From contig JAHQIY010000001.1 in the NCBI GenBank assembly GCA_019054805.1, positions 8,384,501 to 8,448,500 of the forward strand: a stretch of 64,000 nucleotides of DNA, given 5' to 3'. The translations under genes were made by a program, and so were the position numbers. The first letter of the stretch is position 1, and the number at the start of each line of letters is the position of its first letter. Positions 25,801-37,406 of this stretch are shown here, piece after piece. Below the pieces are notes generated by a model, which was given only the letters and a program-made list of their open reading frames with translations, made no database searches and was not told the DNA's origin. Origin of the DNA: Brachionus manjavacas. Its lineage: Eukaryota > Rotifera > Eurotatoria > Ploima > Brachionidae.

Positions 25801-26241
25801 TAAAGTGCAACTTTTCAGCAGGTGCATGAAAATAGTGATTTAATTTGGAAATTTCAACTTTACACTTTGGTAAACGAGTACGTTGATGCACCAATATTTC
25901 CTGCTCCTTTTTGTCTTATCATGTATCCGTTCGAGATAATTAAAATTCTTGTTTTAAAAAATCGTGGCAAACGAATAAAAAAAGGGACTGAAACTGATGA
26001 ATTCTTACAAGTAATTCAAGGTATATTTTTGCTTTATTCTTCTAAAAATACCATTTGATTCTACATGCTTTAAATAGACTTAGAAAAAAAATCTGCCGTT
26101 GAATATCTTGAACAAAAAGAAGAACAAAAAAAGCAATCGCTAGATGAAATACTCCGGTGGAATACCGAAAAGCTTGAACTACTTGAACAAAAATTCAACA
26201 ATCTATCAGAAATTAGATTGAAATTAGATTTGAGAAATTAA
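16869..26241 (+). CDS. TRPM-family cation channel
   Basis: Eighteen exons join in phase to about 1117 aa: 16869-16940, 17509-17617, 17667-17917, 17966-18333, 20686-20876, 21135-21376, 21426-21635, 23199-23363, 23413-23504, 23568-23802, 23851-23951, 24003-24165, 24219-24416, 25060-25223, 25279-25451, 25513-25753, 25806-26020, 26078-26241. The N-terminal TRPM homology region is clear (PKLIISVIGDTKNFKM, then GSWIITNGLNAGVSKLVGEA). Next come LRLATQWNRIDIAKNDIL and CVQNLLNKKWNGE, six membrane segments (IVGCLSFGLMAPL to the YGT..ED pore region), NVLLVNLLIAMFSATFQQV (S6) and WKFQLY (TRP-like box). The end is a short coiled coil (EYLEQKEEQKKQSLDEIL). There is no kinase or NUDT9-like enzyme domain, so it resembles TRPM4/5/8-type ion-conducting subunits. 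Subtype and selectivity cannot be told. Eight of 17 acceptors end AAG. Confidence 0.92.
18690..18925 (-). mobile_element. tRNA-derived SINE-like relic
   Basis: In the 2.35-kb TRPM intron, a GC-richer block reads on the minus strand with a good Pol III B box (GGGTTCGAAACCC at about 18886-18898), followed by a structured body. No clear A box was found upstream, so the head is decayed or the assignment is wrong. Confidence 0.45.
19681..19840 (+). repeat. Duplicated scrap of TRPM exon 7 and its intron
   Basis: The sequence around TTTAAGAAAGTCAA, ATTTGATAAGCATTGAATATTTAG and the following 110 bases closely matches 21509-21523 plus 21625-21766, the end of TRPM exon 7 and the start of its downstream intron. 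About 90 bases of exon are missing in this copy and the splice donor has become ATAAGC, so it cannot serve as an exon. Confidence 0.75.
22450..22910 (+). mobile_element. 5'-truncated CR1/Jockey-like LINE tail
   Basis: An open frame at 22470-22841 (123 codons plus stop) reads as the C-terminus of a non-LTR retrotransposon polyprotein: RRTRGDLIQMFKLVNG, then RYNFLTNRIVSRWNDLPHNM. The tail ends in a CTACTACTACT-type repeat at about 22888-22905. It lies sense inside the TRPM intron 21636-23198. The remaining frame is undamaged, suggesting a fairly young insertion. Confidence 0.85.
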
Positions 26242-27844
26242 TCTTGTTTTTAATTGAATTTTAAATTCAAAAATAAAAAAACAATTTCTAAAAAAAATAT
26301 TTTCTTTATTTTATAGCTAATATTATTATTAAAGATAATGATAATGTTTGTGATTATTCAAATTATAGACAAATAGCTAATACTGAAAAATCTTAGATAA
26401 ATAAAATTTAAAATTGTTTTCCGCAATTCAATTTCTTTTCTGCTAAAAAATGTTGCAAAGTGGTTGCATTTGCCAACTTAGTTCAATAATCGCTTCCACT
26501 TTATTAAGAATTTTCTAGCAATTCCTCTTAATTATAAGTTTCTGGGTTTGCTTCCAAATTTAGCCTTCTAATTATTAATTTTAGAGAGATTAGTTAGAGA
26601 AAATTATTTTTTTTTACATTAACTTTGAAATTAAATTTTTTATGGCTGGCAACACTTAAATTTTATCATCATTTTTATCATTTGAATCGTTGGCCATCAA
26701 ATGATAGATTACAGAAGTATATCATGCTTATGTATTAATACTCATTCATAAAACGAAAAAAATTCTAGCTGGTTTTATAATAATAATAATTAAGGTTATG
26801 AAAGTACCCGGTAAGTTAGAATTTCCCTTACTATAAAAGCAGGGTAATGACAGTATTTTTGTAGTTGTCATAGCTCACTTTAAAACTATTCTTTGTTTTA
26901 GCACGAATTACTGAAGGTGGCGGTTGACTCCGGGTTTGAACAATTTGTTAAAAAGAATTTGTAAGCTTTTTGTAATTTGTTTACAAGTTAATTTAATTCG
27001 ATTGCATTTTATTTAAAATTATTTTTAATAAAATGTTAAATTTTTTAAAGTAAATATTAGAAAGTACAACATTTTATTTCAAAATTTGCTTTGAAATTAA
27101 ATAATATAAAAGAAATTTTGGTTATTATTTATGATAGATTCATTAAAAAAAATGGATTTACTTTTAGTAAAGTTTAAAAAAATTTTAAAAATGAAAAAAT
27201 GTCAATTTTAATTCCAACGTTAATCAACTGGCTAGTGCCCATGCCTCAAGAAATTTAAATGATTTATTAAAAATGAATTTTTAATATTTTTTATTAAAAA
27301 AATAATAAAATTCAAGTTCTGCTGCGGCATTATTTAAATATAAATCCAATGTGATGATGATTATGAAGATGATCCAAAGGCGTGTTTTAACTTGTGGTGC
27401 AGCATAATCGAATGAGGTAATACGGTATATGGATTGCTAAAACCAGAATTAATTTGATACAATATTAAAAGGAATTTTTTTATTATTAATTTCGAATAGA
27501 GAGTGATTTATCTATAGGAACAAAACTTAATCAAATTTAAGTGCTCAATTAAAATTTTAGTTTAGTTTTTTTAAATGGAAGCTGATGAAATCAAAAACAG
27601 AAATATTTTTTTCAGCTAGAATTATACAAAATTCAATTTACATTTTGGCGCTAAATTTTCAATAATAGTTAAATTCGAGTATTTTTGTTGAGTTAGATTG
27701 AGAAAAAAAAACAAAATAATTGAAAGCATTTTCATATTTAATTTGAAAGAAATCTATAATGCTTTATTTCTTTCAAATTTTCAATCATATAAATAATGAA
27801 TTAGTATTTACGTTGAAATACGAAAAAATTATTGTATAGTCAGA
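26242..27844. other. Intergenic between TRPM and WAPL
   Basis: No gene recognised. A GC-richer patch at about 26790-26950 with GGGTTTGAAC may be a decayed tRNA-derived repeat; too weak to call. Confidence 0.4.
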
Positions 27845-30800
27845 ATGAAAAAGTCCACTGTAACCTATAACAATATTAAGCTATCAGTCGCGAGAAGCAA
27901 TGAACCAAAAGCTGAATCTATGCTGAATAAGCGAATTATCTTTAAATCGAAGCCGTCAAAAACTTGTGCGGATGACACCGATCAAAAAAAACCGCCTGCT
28001 TCGACCGATAACCCTGACAAAAAGACCAAAATTGTTCTCAAAAGAACCCTTAAAGAGAAAACTGACCAATATAACTTTGACAGTAGCATTGACAGTGATG
28101 AAGACGTCTTCAATGTTTTAGACCTGAACACAAAAACAAGTCAGCTAAGCATCAAAAAACAAAAAAATGATTCATCACCCTCTTCCTCATCTACTTCATC
28201 TTTTTCCTCATCTTTTCATACCACTGAAGTTTCGCCCAAATGTACCAAGATAAGTCCTACTGTTAAAAATAAAAATATCGACCTCAAATCGCCAGATGCA
28301 GACGAAGAAGCTAACTCGGCCAAAAAAATCAAAGTGGAAAAAATTGAAAAAGTTGATTTAGAGGCAAAGCTAAGACAACTAGACGAAGATGATGATTTCG
28401 ATAAGGATATTGAGAAAATCAAAAAATTCAAGCTCATCAAGAAACCAATATCAGAAACAAAAACTGAGTCTAATTCAGAGACCAGATCAAATTTGGTAAT
28501 AAAAAATAAAATATTCAGCTCTAAGTCAAGAAACGATGAAACTGGAAAAAATACAAAGATGTCTTCTTTTAGGCTTAATTTTAACGAAAATGATGAAAAA
28601 AGCGATTCTGATGAAGAAATTGAGAGTACTAATGACAAAAAAGCTTTCACCAAGACCAATTCTCTTCAGCCTCCTAGACATTCGGGAAAATTAGAATTAA
28701 TGCAAAGATCTCATTCATTCGATCCAAAAATTGGCGCCAAAGACCTCGATTCAACCTTAATTATTGTTAAAATTCGTAACACTAGAAAAGCCTATGAGTG
28801 TGAACAACTTGGCGAGGCACAAGCGTTTCAGGACGATTTTGAATATTTGTTGGACGGCTTAAATTCGAAGCATAAGCTTAGTGAAAGATGTTTATCGTCC
28901 ATTAAACTTGCAGAATGTTGTCAATCTTCTGAGTTCAGAATGAATTTAAGATCGTCTATGTCAAGTGATGGAAATAATATTCACAAAATATTCAAACTCT
29001 TGGCTGATGCAACCAATTATAAGGTACTTTTCTACTTTTTTTTATTAAATTTTTGCATCTTTTTAATTTATTAATTTTTTTAATAAAAAAAATGTAAAAT
29101 TGAAATGATTATTCGCATTAAAAAGAACGAAATTTAAAACAAATTAAGGAATCTGTATATTTGATATATAAAGGAAAAAATGATATATTTTTTTCTATAA
29201 AAATTGATAACTAGTTCTCCAAATAAAACCAAGTGAAAAAACTTTAGTTTCACCTAAATTGAAGAAGTTTTTTATTTTTTAATCAAAAATTTAATTTAAC
29301 TGAAAAAAAAAGATATTGAGAAATTGAATAAGATCTTTGGAACGTAACTAAAAACAAGATTTTTCCGAGACCCTAAGCGTTTTTAATAATTTAATGAAAC
29401 CATCTCCTAATATTCTTATTTCAAATATTGTTAATTTTATGACTTTTGGTCTGTCAATTTTCTATCTCCAAAATAGATCTTGATTCCTTGTTTGGATTAG
29501 TTCTAAAGAGACCTAACCCAACAAGGAGTTTTTTTGGGATATGGGTCTTTAGACATAGACTTTATTTTCTAAATGTTTTCTAAAGCAAGATTTTTCCAGT
29601 TTATCTATATTTTTGAGCCCGTATAGCCAAATCATTTAAAATCATTTTACCAAAATTTCTTGATGCCAATCAATTTGTTAAATTATTCTTGAATTAAAAA
29701 ATTTATATCATGATTTTTTTTATTATTTAAATAAATAAATTTAGTTAAATTTCAGTTTAACTCAGATTTGAACATATTTGAAAATTTTACATAATATTGT
29801 CCTACTATTTAGCATAGTTATTTAAAAGTTATCAGTCTCAAGTCAAGTTCAAGTCCGGACTTTTTTTTTCAAATGTCCAAGGAAAAGAATTTAATTCCAG
29901 GCTTTAACTTTAATAATTGTGACTTTGACTTCTACTAGACCGCCACAATAACTACCTGGAACGACTAAAAATTCATTCTGAACTTGGACTTTATTTCGGG
30001 ACTTTTATACAACTTTGTCGAAAATTTTTCTTATTTTTAAGCTTTTACCAAATTAAAAAAAATTAATTTAAGAACGAGATGATGTTTTTTGATCATAAAA
30101 TTTACATTAAAATTTCGTGCTAGCTTAAAAATGGGAAATATTTTTGATCAAAAAAATATTATAAATTTAATGATAAAAATTGATTATTTTTAAGAGTCTT
30201 TCTCTGTGTACAGCGCTGATTATGTTCACTTTAACTCAAGATAATCTATCAATAGACATCGATGATTCAACATTCAATCTAATTTTATCATTTTTGCAAT
30301 TTAATGAAAAAAACAATTGCATGAAAGACTTGGATAATGATGAATTAGATGAAAAATTCAGCTATCTAATCGACTTGGCCAGCAACACTGGTCAAATGAA
30401 CAATCAGAAAAATGGATCACAGTCAAATGACGAATTTATTTCTAGCGATGACGACGACTTAATGGTTTACAGAAAAATTTACTCAAAATGCAAGAGAATT
30501 TATGACCACATTTACTCCGATAATTTGACCAAAGAATACAACATTTTGCAAGACATCCATTTTAATTGCGCCCTTCTTACTTTAGATTGTTTACTAAACA
30601 TGAATCAAAACATGAAAAAAAATATTGTTCTCAACAATTTTTACAAGAACGAAATGCGCGAAAAATTTGTTATGGATAAAATTTTAATAAGATCTAAGCT
30701 AATACTTAAAAGTTTAATTAACTTGAAAACTCACTCTGAATTTGAGTATACTCAAAACGAGCTAGAAGAAAATACTAAGTGTTTGTTTTTACTAAGCAAA

Positions 30801-32098
30801 CTAAAGTCTTGTATTAACTTTGTTGAAACATTGACCCAACCAACCAGTCATCCTAAGTCAACCAATTCTGGAAAAACTAACAATCTTAAGTCGATAAAGT
30901 ACAAAGAAGATGATGAAGTAAAACAACTCGAGTCCAATCAGTTGAATCAAAATTATTTGATGGATTCAAATAATCATTTTGTGATAGAATTTATTAAAGA
31001 GTAATTTTTTTTCTCTAGACAATATTTTAATTGAATCCAAATTTAGATCATTGAATTTTTTTAATAATCAAATCAACATGTTACTAAATGATAGAAAAAA
31101 ATTTGAGTCGAGCACCGAAACTCACCTGATAAAATCTAAAGTTTTGAATTATTTTGTAAATGCTCTTAAAGAGCTTTTTTTATTTTTGATAAGTTTCACA
31201 CAAAACAATGGTAAATGGAATTACTTAAATTAATTTCATTGCTTAATTTGCTTTTATTAAGAGTATGTGTCAAAAAAATTGATATCAGACAAAGAATTTG
31301 TTGGCATGCTTTTTAAATTTTTACTTAATGAGTCAAAGGCTCAGTCAATTTTATTTAAACTAGCAAACGAAAATGATCAATTTGACCTGTTGATTATGTT
31401 ATTAGGAATTTTACTAAATTTATTTGTTAATTGTTTCAAAGATAAAGTTTTATTAAATTTGATTAAATACAAAAATAAAGAAGCCAACATTACAGCTGTG
31501 GAAATTGTGCTAAAAGTAACAGTTAAATTGTTTGATTTTTTAATTTTTGTTTTATTTGAATAAAGTTGTACCAGGCGAAAGAAAATTTGGTAAGAATTGC
31601 AGAAAATGATCAAGAAAACGAGTTTAATCAACTAAATGAGCATATTGAGTCTCAGAATATTGAAAACATAAATGTGGCTATAATGAATTGTAAAATTTAA
31701 ATTGATAATGATTTTAAAAAAAATTGAATTAATTTCTTTGTTTAGCTATTCATAAAGCTGGTAAGCATATGGAAGATCATATAATAGCAGCTCATAGTGG
31801 CTTAATAATAGGCTATATGCTATTTATAGACGATACTTTAAATAATAGAAATTTTATTCAAATCGATTCTGTTCAAATTATTCTGAAAAATAAAGCCTTT
31901 AAATCAATGGTTCAAATAATTAGGAAATTTATTATATTCATGAAAATGATGGTAAGACATCTTTATAATTTTGGTTCTAAAAATTGTCAATTAACTCTTT
32001 TTATTTATAATTTAATTTAATTTCAGAAAGTGTCGGGTTTTTCGGCTGATAAGTATTTGGAAATGGTTCTCGGATTCTTGGAAAATTTAGAAAATTAG
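27845..32098 (+). CDS. WAPL: WAPL cohesin-release factor
   Basis: Seven exons (27845-29023, 30195-31000, 31047-31210, 31262-31515, 31566-31689, 31746-31951, 32027-32098) join in phase to about 934 aa. WAPL binds cohesin with PDS5 in the nucleus and opens the ring to release chromatin. The first ~300 residues are charged, Ser/Lys/Asp-rich and disordered, with a poly-Ser run. The conserved WAPL helical-repeat domain begins near STLIIVKIRNTRKAYECEQ and continues with EAQAFQDDFEYLLDGL, LSERCLSSIKLAECC and SLSLCTALIMFTLTQDNLSI. It ends with AGKHMEDHIIAAHSGLIIGY and the closing KYLEMVLGFLENLEN, matching the C-terminus of animal WAPL. The acidic loop expected before AGKHMED is present but short. Intron 1 is 1.17 kb and shows nothing recognisable. 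Intact. Confidence 0.92.
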
Positions 32099-34310
32099 TT
32101 TATTTTATGTATTTTAATTGTATATAACGATATTTTCATTCAAGAGTTTTTATTTTCTATATTTTATCTATTTTAAGCATCAAAATAAAAACAAATTAAA
32201 GCAATTTTTATTTCAATTTTTTTATAATCATTGCTAAATTTAAGAATAGATAATTAATAATGAAAAAAAATTCTGAATTAATCATTCTTTTCATTTTCTA
32301 ATTTATCATGGGAAAGTGTTTAACTAAAATGAAAATACGCAATTAAAAATGTAAAAATTTTGAAAAAGAAAAAACAACTGCTGTTTTCAATATTTCTACA
32401 TGAAAAATTTACGTTTTTTGAATACTCGTTTATTCTTAAAATTTTTTATTTAAAAATTTTCTAAATATTTAGGTTTTTTTTTTAAATTTTTTTTTCAAAA
32501 AATTTTAATTTTGACCTAAATTTGACCAATTTATCTGATTCAAAAGTTCAAAATTTTAGTTTTTACTTAAACTATGCTTCAAATCGAAATTGTATTTTCA
32601 ACTTTTTAAAATATATTTTTTGGCCTTGTTGATTCAATTTAATGAATTTTTATTTTTCTTTAATTTAAAAATCTTAAAATTCTACTCTGATTATAAAATA
32701 TATAAAACCTAAAAACTGAATATAATTTGTAAAAAATGAACTGAAATTAAAACTAAATAAGATGCATTAAAATTTATGATAATAATTTTTCGTAAAATTT
32801 TCAAATTAACTTTGCGAAAAATTTTCAACAAGTCATTTCGTAAAATTTGCATAAATTATGACCATCTTCGGCGTTTTTTTACGCTTTTATTTTTCGCTGA
32901 TTTTACATTTTTTTCGGTTTTTAAATTTACTGGGAAAAATTGTGTAATTTTACATAAAATTAAGTAAAGTTAATATCCTTACTGACTAATATTTAGGTAA
33001 GATTACTTAAGCTGACCTAAACTTATGTAAAATTACGTAAAATAAAGGAATTTTACCAATTCTTGGATTTTTGTAGTACCACTGAACTATCTATGTTTTC
33101 TCTCATTTTATTTAATTTTCAAACCTTCACTGATCTCTTTTCCCCCTGTTCTTTGTCTGTCTCTTTAAGCTCGAAAACTCTCTTTTTCTCTTGCAATCTT
33201 TATTTTATATTTATTCACATGTTTATGTATTATCTCTTAGACAATGTTTTTGCATAACTCTTTTCTATTCAAACTGACCTGTTTTGATATATCCAAAGAA
33301 AAGAATGTAATTAGAGCTTGTTTTTGAATAAAAAACCAAAAAATAAGATTTTTTTCATTTTTGTTAGGATCGCCAACGTTTACACAGGACAAGCTGTAAT
33401 ATCAAAAAGAAGAAAAAAGAAAGTTAAAATGAAAGATTTTTAAACATTTTACAATGAGTAAATCAAGAACTTGAATTTCTCAGTAATTTTGGCACAAAAA
33501 TAAAATAAGAAAACAAAATCAGGCATTATTGACGGCTTATTAAAATGATTTGTTAAATTTAATTTAATTTTTTCTATTTAGGAAAGTAAAATATATTTTT
33601 ATATTATTGTAAGTAAAAATCTTGCCAAATGAATAAGACATATTTTTTTTTGTTAATTCAAATTCTTTGTCTTTAAGGCGGTGGAAACAACTAATAATAA
33701 AATTATAAATTTCTGAGTTTGTTTTTGAAAAGGAGTTATCTCTTAATAATTTTAGAAAAAAATTTGAGCACATTAATAATAAATAAAAAAAGAATCAAGA
33801 GCAGACAATTAATTAATAAAAGAATGATTATGAGGATGCGTTCAACCCATTTCGACTTTCTTCCAGTCAAATTTTTGAGTAGATATAATTAAAAAAAAAA
33901 GAATTGTGAATCTTTCATTTAATTCTGCATATTTAATATTTAACTTAACCTAATTTAACCTTTTAAATAAAATTGTGTGCAATTAACTTATTAAGTGTTT
34001 GGTGTTTAGTGAGATCAATTGTTTTTTGCCATCAAAATGAATTGAGAAAAATGTAAAGAAAAAAAAAAAATTAAAAACTCTCTTAAAAATATTGTCATGA
34101 CTGAGATTTTTAATAAACAAAAGCTATAATAAATTTAAGCAAAATACTTTTTTTGAATGTTTAGAAACTAAATCAAGCATTTTTGATTATGATGTCTGTA
34201 ATAATTCTAAATATTACGAAATTTTAGCTTAATTTTTAAATTTCAAAAATAAATTATGTCTCTAGAAATAGGAATTATTTTGATTTCTAATACACATAAA
34301 TAGAAAATAA
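32099..34310. other. Intergenic, AT-rich
   Basis: No gene supported. A GTAAAATTACGTAAAA-like inverted motif recurs around 32780-33050, possibly a decayed MITE. A plus-strand Ser/Phe-rich open stretch at 33063-33257 looks random. Confidence 0.4.
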
Positions 34311-35522
34311 ATGTGCTGTTCTCAATTTTTGAAAAACTGGTCCCAAAGCTCTGGCAAGCAATGGTTCAAAATATTCAAATGTATTCTGACTTTTTTTAGG
34401 ATGGTACTATTTATAATTTTCATTATTTTATCTCTTTATTTTCGAAGCAAAGAACTAATCGAAAAATCCAAAAACAATATTTCTTATCCATACATATGTC
34501 TTTATACTTCAGTAATTTTCAACTGGAGACTAATGCTAACTCTTATAATTATTATTATTTTTATTCCCTTTAAATTGATTGATTTATTTGGAATTTTTTG
34601 CCACTGCGCCATTCTTACAAATAGAATTACAAAGCCAGTTAAAAGATTTTTGTACAGAATAATCAAAGCTTTACATTGGTCTCAATTAGACTGGCCATGT
34701 TTTTTAAAACTCAAATATTTCATCTACATTTACGATACAATACATTATTTTGTATATTTTTCTGCAGTAATTATAATCGGGGTTATTGAATTGGTGAAGT
34801 TTAAATCAAAAGATGATCTGGTTATTGTTTATTTTTTTTATAATGTAATTTTTTTAATAAATATTTCCATAGAGATTTACCGAATAGTACAAGCTCAGCG
34901 GGTAGACTCAGATATCAGGGATATATTTGCATCGGATGTTAATTTTTCTAAAAAAGCGGTAAAAATGATCTCTGAGGAACAACTTGGATCAAGAGAATGC
35001 GTAAATCTGACAGAATGTAATTTGACGGATTGTCAGCATAGAGCTTTTTCTCATCCGAAAGAAGTATTCAAGATTAAATTTAGAGATTCAGCCAAAAATA
35101 GACGCGGCATCAACACTGTTATTGGGTTTCATCAAACCACCATTGAAGCTGCTAAAAGTATATTAACTTCAAAATTTTTGAAAAGCAAAGATGGAATGCT
35201 TGGACCGGGAATTTATTTTGCCAATAATTATGATATTACTGAACATAAAAGAAACCAAAGCACTGAAGGTGGAGCAATATTTTGTGCCAAAATAGATATG
35301 GGAAAAGTATTGGAAATTAGAGATAGAATGGATAATGGAGATGTTCATAAGGATTATAATAGTAAATATCTACATCATCAAGGTGGAGAAAAATTCGATG
35401 AGTATGTTATATACAGTAATGATCAAATTATTGAATATACAACAATTGTGGAAAATTTAGCAATTGAAAATTTTAGAAAAAAAGTAAAAAAACCGCTCTG
35501 CAATTGCTTATCTTTTATTTAG
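34311..35522 (+). CDS. Multi-pass membrane protein with C-terminal PARP-type ADP-ribosyltransferase domain
   Basis: A single uninterrupted frame of 403 aa. Four to five hydrophobic segments lie at about residues 27-45, 62-102 (one or two), 135-162 and 169-193. Then a cytosol-like region leads into a PARP-fold domain (about 245-385). Visible catalytic features are the H-Y-E triad: His274 in GFHQTTIEAAKSIL, Tyr302 in LGPGIYFANNYD, and Glu364 in FDEYVIYSNDQIIEY. That last stretch closely follows the EY.VY...Q.... end of PARP domains. In that family these residues bind NAD+ and, with Glu, permit chain or mono transfer. A soluble PARP domain on a multi-helix membrane anchor is unlike PARP16, which has one C-terminal anchor. 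Substrate unknown. A Cys cluster (CNC) ends the protein. A degraded copy of part of this locus lies downstream. Confidence 0.75.
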   Translation: MCCSQFLKNWSQSSGKQWFKIFKCILTFFRMVLFIIFIILSLYFRSKELIEKSKNNISYPYICLYTSVIFNWRLMLTLIIIIIFIPFKLIDLFGIFCHCAILTNRITKPVKRFLYRIIKALHWSQLDWPCFLKLKYFIYIYDTIHYFVYFSAVIIIGVIELVKFKSKDDLVIVYFFYNVIFLINISIEIYRIVQAQRVDSDIRDIFASDVNFSKKAVKMISEEQLGSRECVNLTECNLTDCQHRAFSHPKEVFKIKFRDSAKNRRGINTVIGFHQTTIEAAKSILTSKFLKSKDGMLGPGIYFANNYDITEHKRNQSTEGGAIFCAKIDMGKVLEIRDRMDNGDVHKDYNSKYLHHQGGEKFDEYVIYSNDQIIEYTTIVENLAIENFRKKVKKPLCNCLSFI

Positions 35523-36004
35523 AATAATTACCGTAAACTTTCGAGAGTAATGCGAAATTTTTAAACAAGCTTTTAAATTGTCTTTAAATTAAAATGATAC
35601 TTTGTAAATATAACGCCAGAACTAAAAGAGACTTTTTTTAATATCTAATTTAATTTAAAAAAATTTGACTTTATTAAATAAAAAATGTTCTGATAAAATT
35701 TTGAATTTTAAAATTCGGAACGATTAATTGTAGGTTGATCTTATTTTAAAAAAAATTTTGTATGCTGTTCAAATTTTTGAAATTTTAGTGTTATTTTAGG
35801 TAATATTTCATGGCTGCTCAAAGTATTGATTTTTCAATTTAAATATTATTTGTAATTGATGCATATTTAATTTCTAAAAATTCAATCATATTTAAGAATA
35901 AGCTATATAAAGGTTTAAAGTAAATTTGTACCACAAAAATATTAAAATGTACCATAAGTTGAGTAAAATAATAAACCAAGAATTAGATACATTTTTAGAG
36001 CTGT

Positions 36005-36360
36005 GGGGTTGTGAAGTTCATTTCAATTCGATCGTTTCAATTCAGAAAAACTTGAATAACTTTTTTACTAAAAGAGATAATTTAGTTCTGTAAAATGCTT
36101 AATGGTTAAGCAACTTTGCTTAATCCAAAAATATATGTCTGCAAAAACTCTGCAATGAAATTGCACACTTGATTGGAATACTTTTTAATGGGGTGCAAAA
36201 TGCAGAAAATTGCATAGTATTTTGCAGACTTATTTTACTGCATTAAGCAAATTTGCTTATAATTAAGCATTTCACAGAACTGAATTATCTCTTTTAGTAA
36301 AAAAGTTGTTCAAGTTTTTCTGAATTGAAACGATCGAATTGAAATAAACTTCACAACCCC
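36005..36360. mobile_element. 356-bp near-perfect hairpin MITE with 9-bp target duplication
   Basis: The whole element folds on itself: the left arm starts GGGGTTGTGAAGTTC and the right arm is its complement, with only scattered mismatches over more than 100 bp. TAGAGCTGT flanks both sides (35996-36004 and 36361-36369). A 9-bp duplication fits Mutator-like elements. There is no open frame. A second, interrupted copy lies at 44650-45615. Confidence 0.85.
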
Positions 36361-36534
36361 TAGAGCTGTAAAATCATTTCTAAACTTGTCAGGAAAGCTT
36401 TTATTTTTACCTTTCATGATATTGTCTCGTAGTATTGATTTATATGATAAAAGATCCTCCCGAACCGCATTAAAGCCTTTTTACTATGAGTCTAAAAATT
36501 GTTCTGCAGAATCTATCAGCTGATACAAACTTTG

Positions 36535-36630
36535 TGCACAAAACAAGTTTCTGCAAAAACTCTGCAAGTCTGCAAAGCACCATATGTATTAGAAAATCAT
36601 TAAAATTAAATTGCAGAGTTATTGCAGAGA
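36535..36630 (-). mobile_element. Short MITE, copy 1 (inverted, ends worn)
   Basis: Matches the complement of the 36832-36944 element through the AGTTTCTGCAAAAACT ... TGCAGAGTTATTGCAGAGACT stretch, with a few substitutions and worn ends. Confidence 0.7.
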
Positions 36631-36645
36631 CTAAATGATACAAGA

Positions 36646-36823
36646 ACTAAAAAAGACTATACTTAATATTTAGCTTAATTTAAAAAATTCATAAATAAAA
36701 TATTGAAAATATTATTACTATAATATAAAAGATAATATTAATAATAATTAATAAAAAATTTCAAAAACAAAATTTCATATCCATCCATATGTCTTTATTC
36801 TTCAGTAATTTTCAGCTAATATA
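36646..36823 (+). pseudogene. Scraps resembling the PARP-domain gene and its 3' flank
   Basis: 36646-36715 resembles 35623-35690, just downstream of the PARP-domain gene. 36750-36823 resembles 34458-34528 inside its coding region (shared blocks ATATGTCTTTAT and TTCAGTAATTTTCA). The order, 3' flank then gene start, is what a decayed tandem second copy would leave. Confidence 0.55.
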
Positions 36824-36831
36824 AACTTTGT

Positions 36832-36944
36832 ACCACCCAAATTCAGTCTCTGCAATAACTCTGCAATTTAATTTTGATGATTTTCTAATACATTTGGTTC
36901 TTTGCAGACTTGCATAGTTTTTGCAGAAACTTGCTTTGGGTGGT
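36832..36944. mobile_element. Short MITE, copy 2 (113 bp)
   Basis: Ends are inverted (ACCACCCAA and TTGGGTGGT). The interior shares the CTCTGCAATAACTCTGCAAT block with copy 1. No coding capacity and no clear target duplication. Confidence 0.65.
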
Positions 36945-37406
36945 TCAAAATTTTTGACTTCAAAAAGCTTTTTTATCAGAACTAAATTCTTTACGCACTG
37001 GAAAAAAATTATAAATTTTTATTGTTTTGTTTTGTGTTTTGTTTTGTGTCATATTTTATTTAGCTAAGCACTTCTATTTAATATATTTTTTTCAGCGATG
37101 CCAGTTCAAATATTACTCACAATTTTATATTTCTTTTTAAATAAATAAAAATAAAACAAAAGTTTCCATAGAAGCATAGATTTTTTGAAAATAATTCAAC
37201 ATGGTTTTATATGTCAATTAACCCCTAAGTCATGGAATGCGTTCTTTGGTTACTAATTATGAATTTTGTTTAAATTTTTTTTATAGCAAACGCTTTTAGT
37301 ATTTTGGTTTAAAAAAAATTGAGATATTTTTTGATTTTGTTAAATTAAACTTTATAAAAAAATTGAATTTTAAAAATTATATTGAATACAAAAATTAATT
37401 CTTTTT

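Larger units (their letters stand above)
35523..37406. other. Repeat-filled intergenic region
   Basis: Holds the 356-bp hairpin element at 36005-36360, two copies of a short MITE (36535-36630 and 36832-36944), and scraps that resemble the upstream PARP-domain gene and its 3' flank (36646-36823). Confidence 0.6.

Noticed and set aside
26790-26950. Possible tRNA-derived repeat with GGGTTTGAAC
   Set aside because: The B-box match is poor and no A box or tail is visible.
28216-28659. 147-codon antisense frame over WAPL exon 1
   Set aside because: Shadow of the charged, Ser-rich WAPL coding region. Its Leu/Ser/Phe-rich make-up mirrors Lys/Glu/Asp codons.
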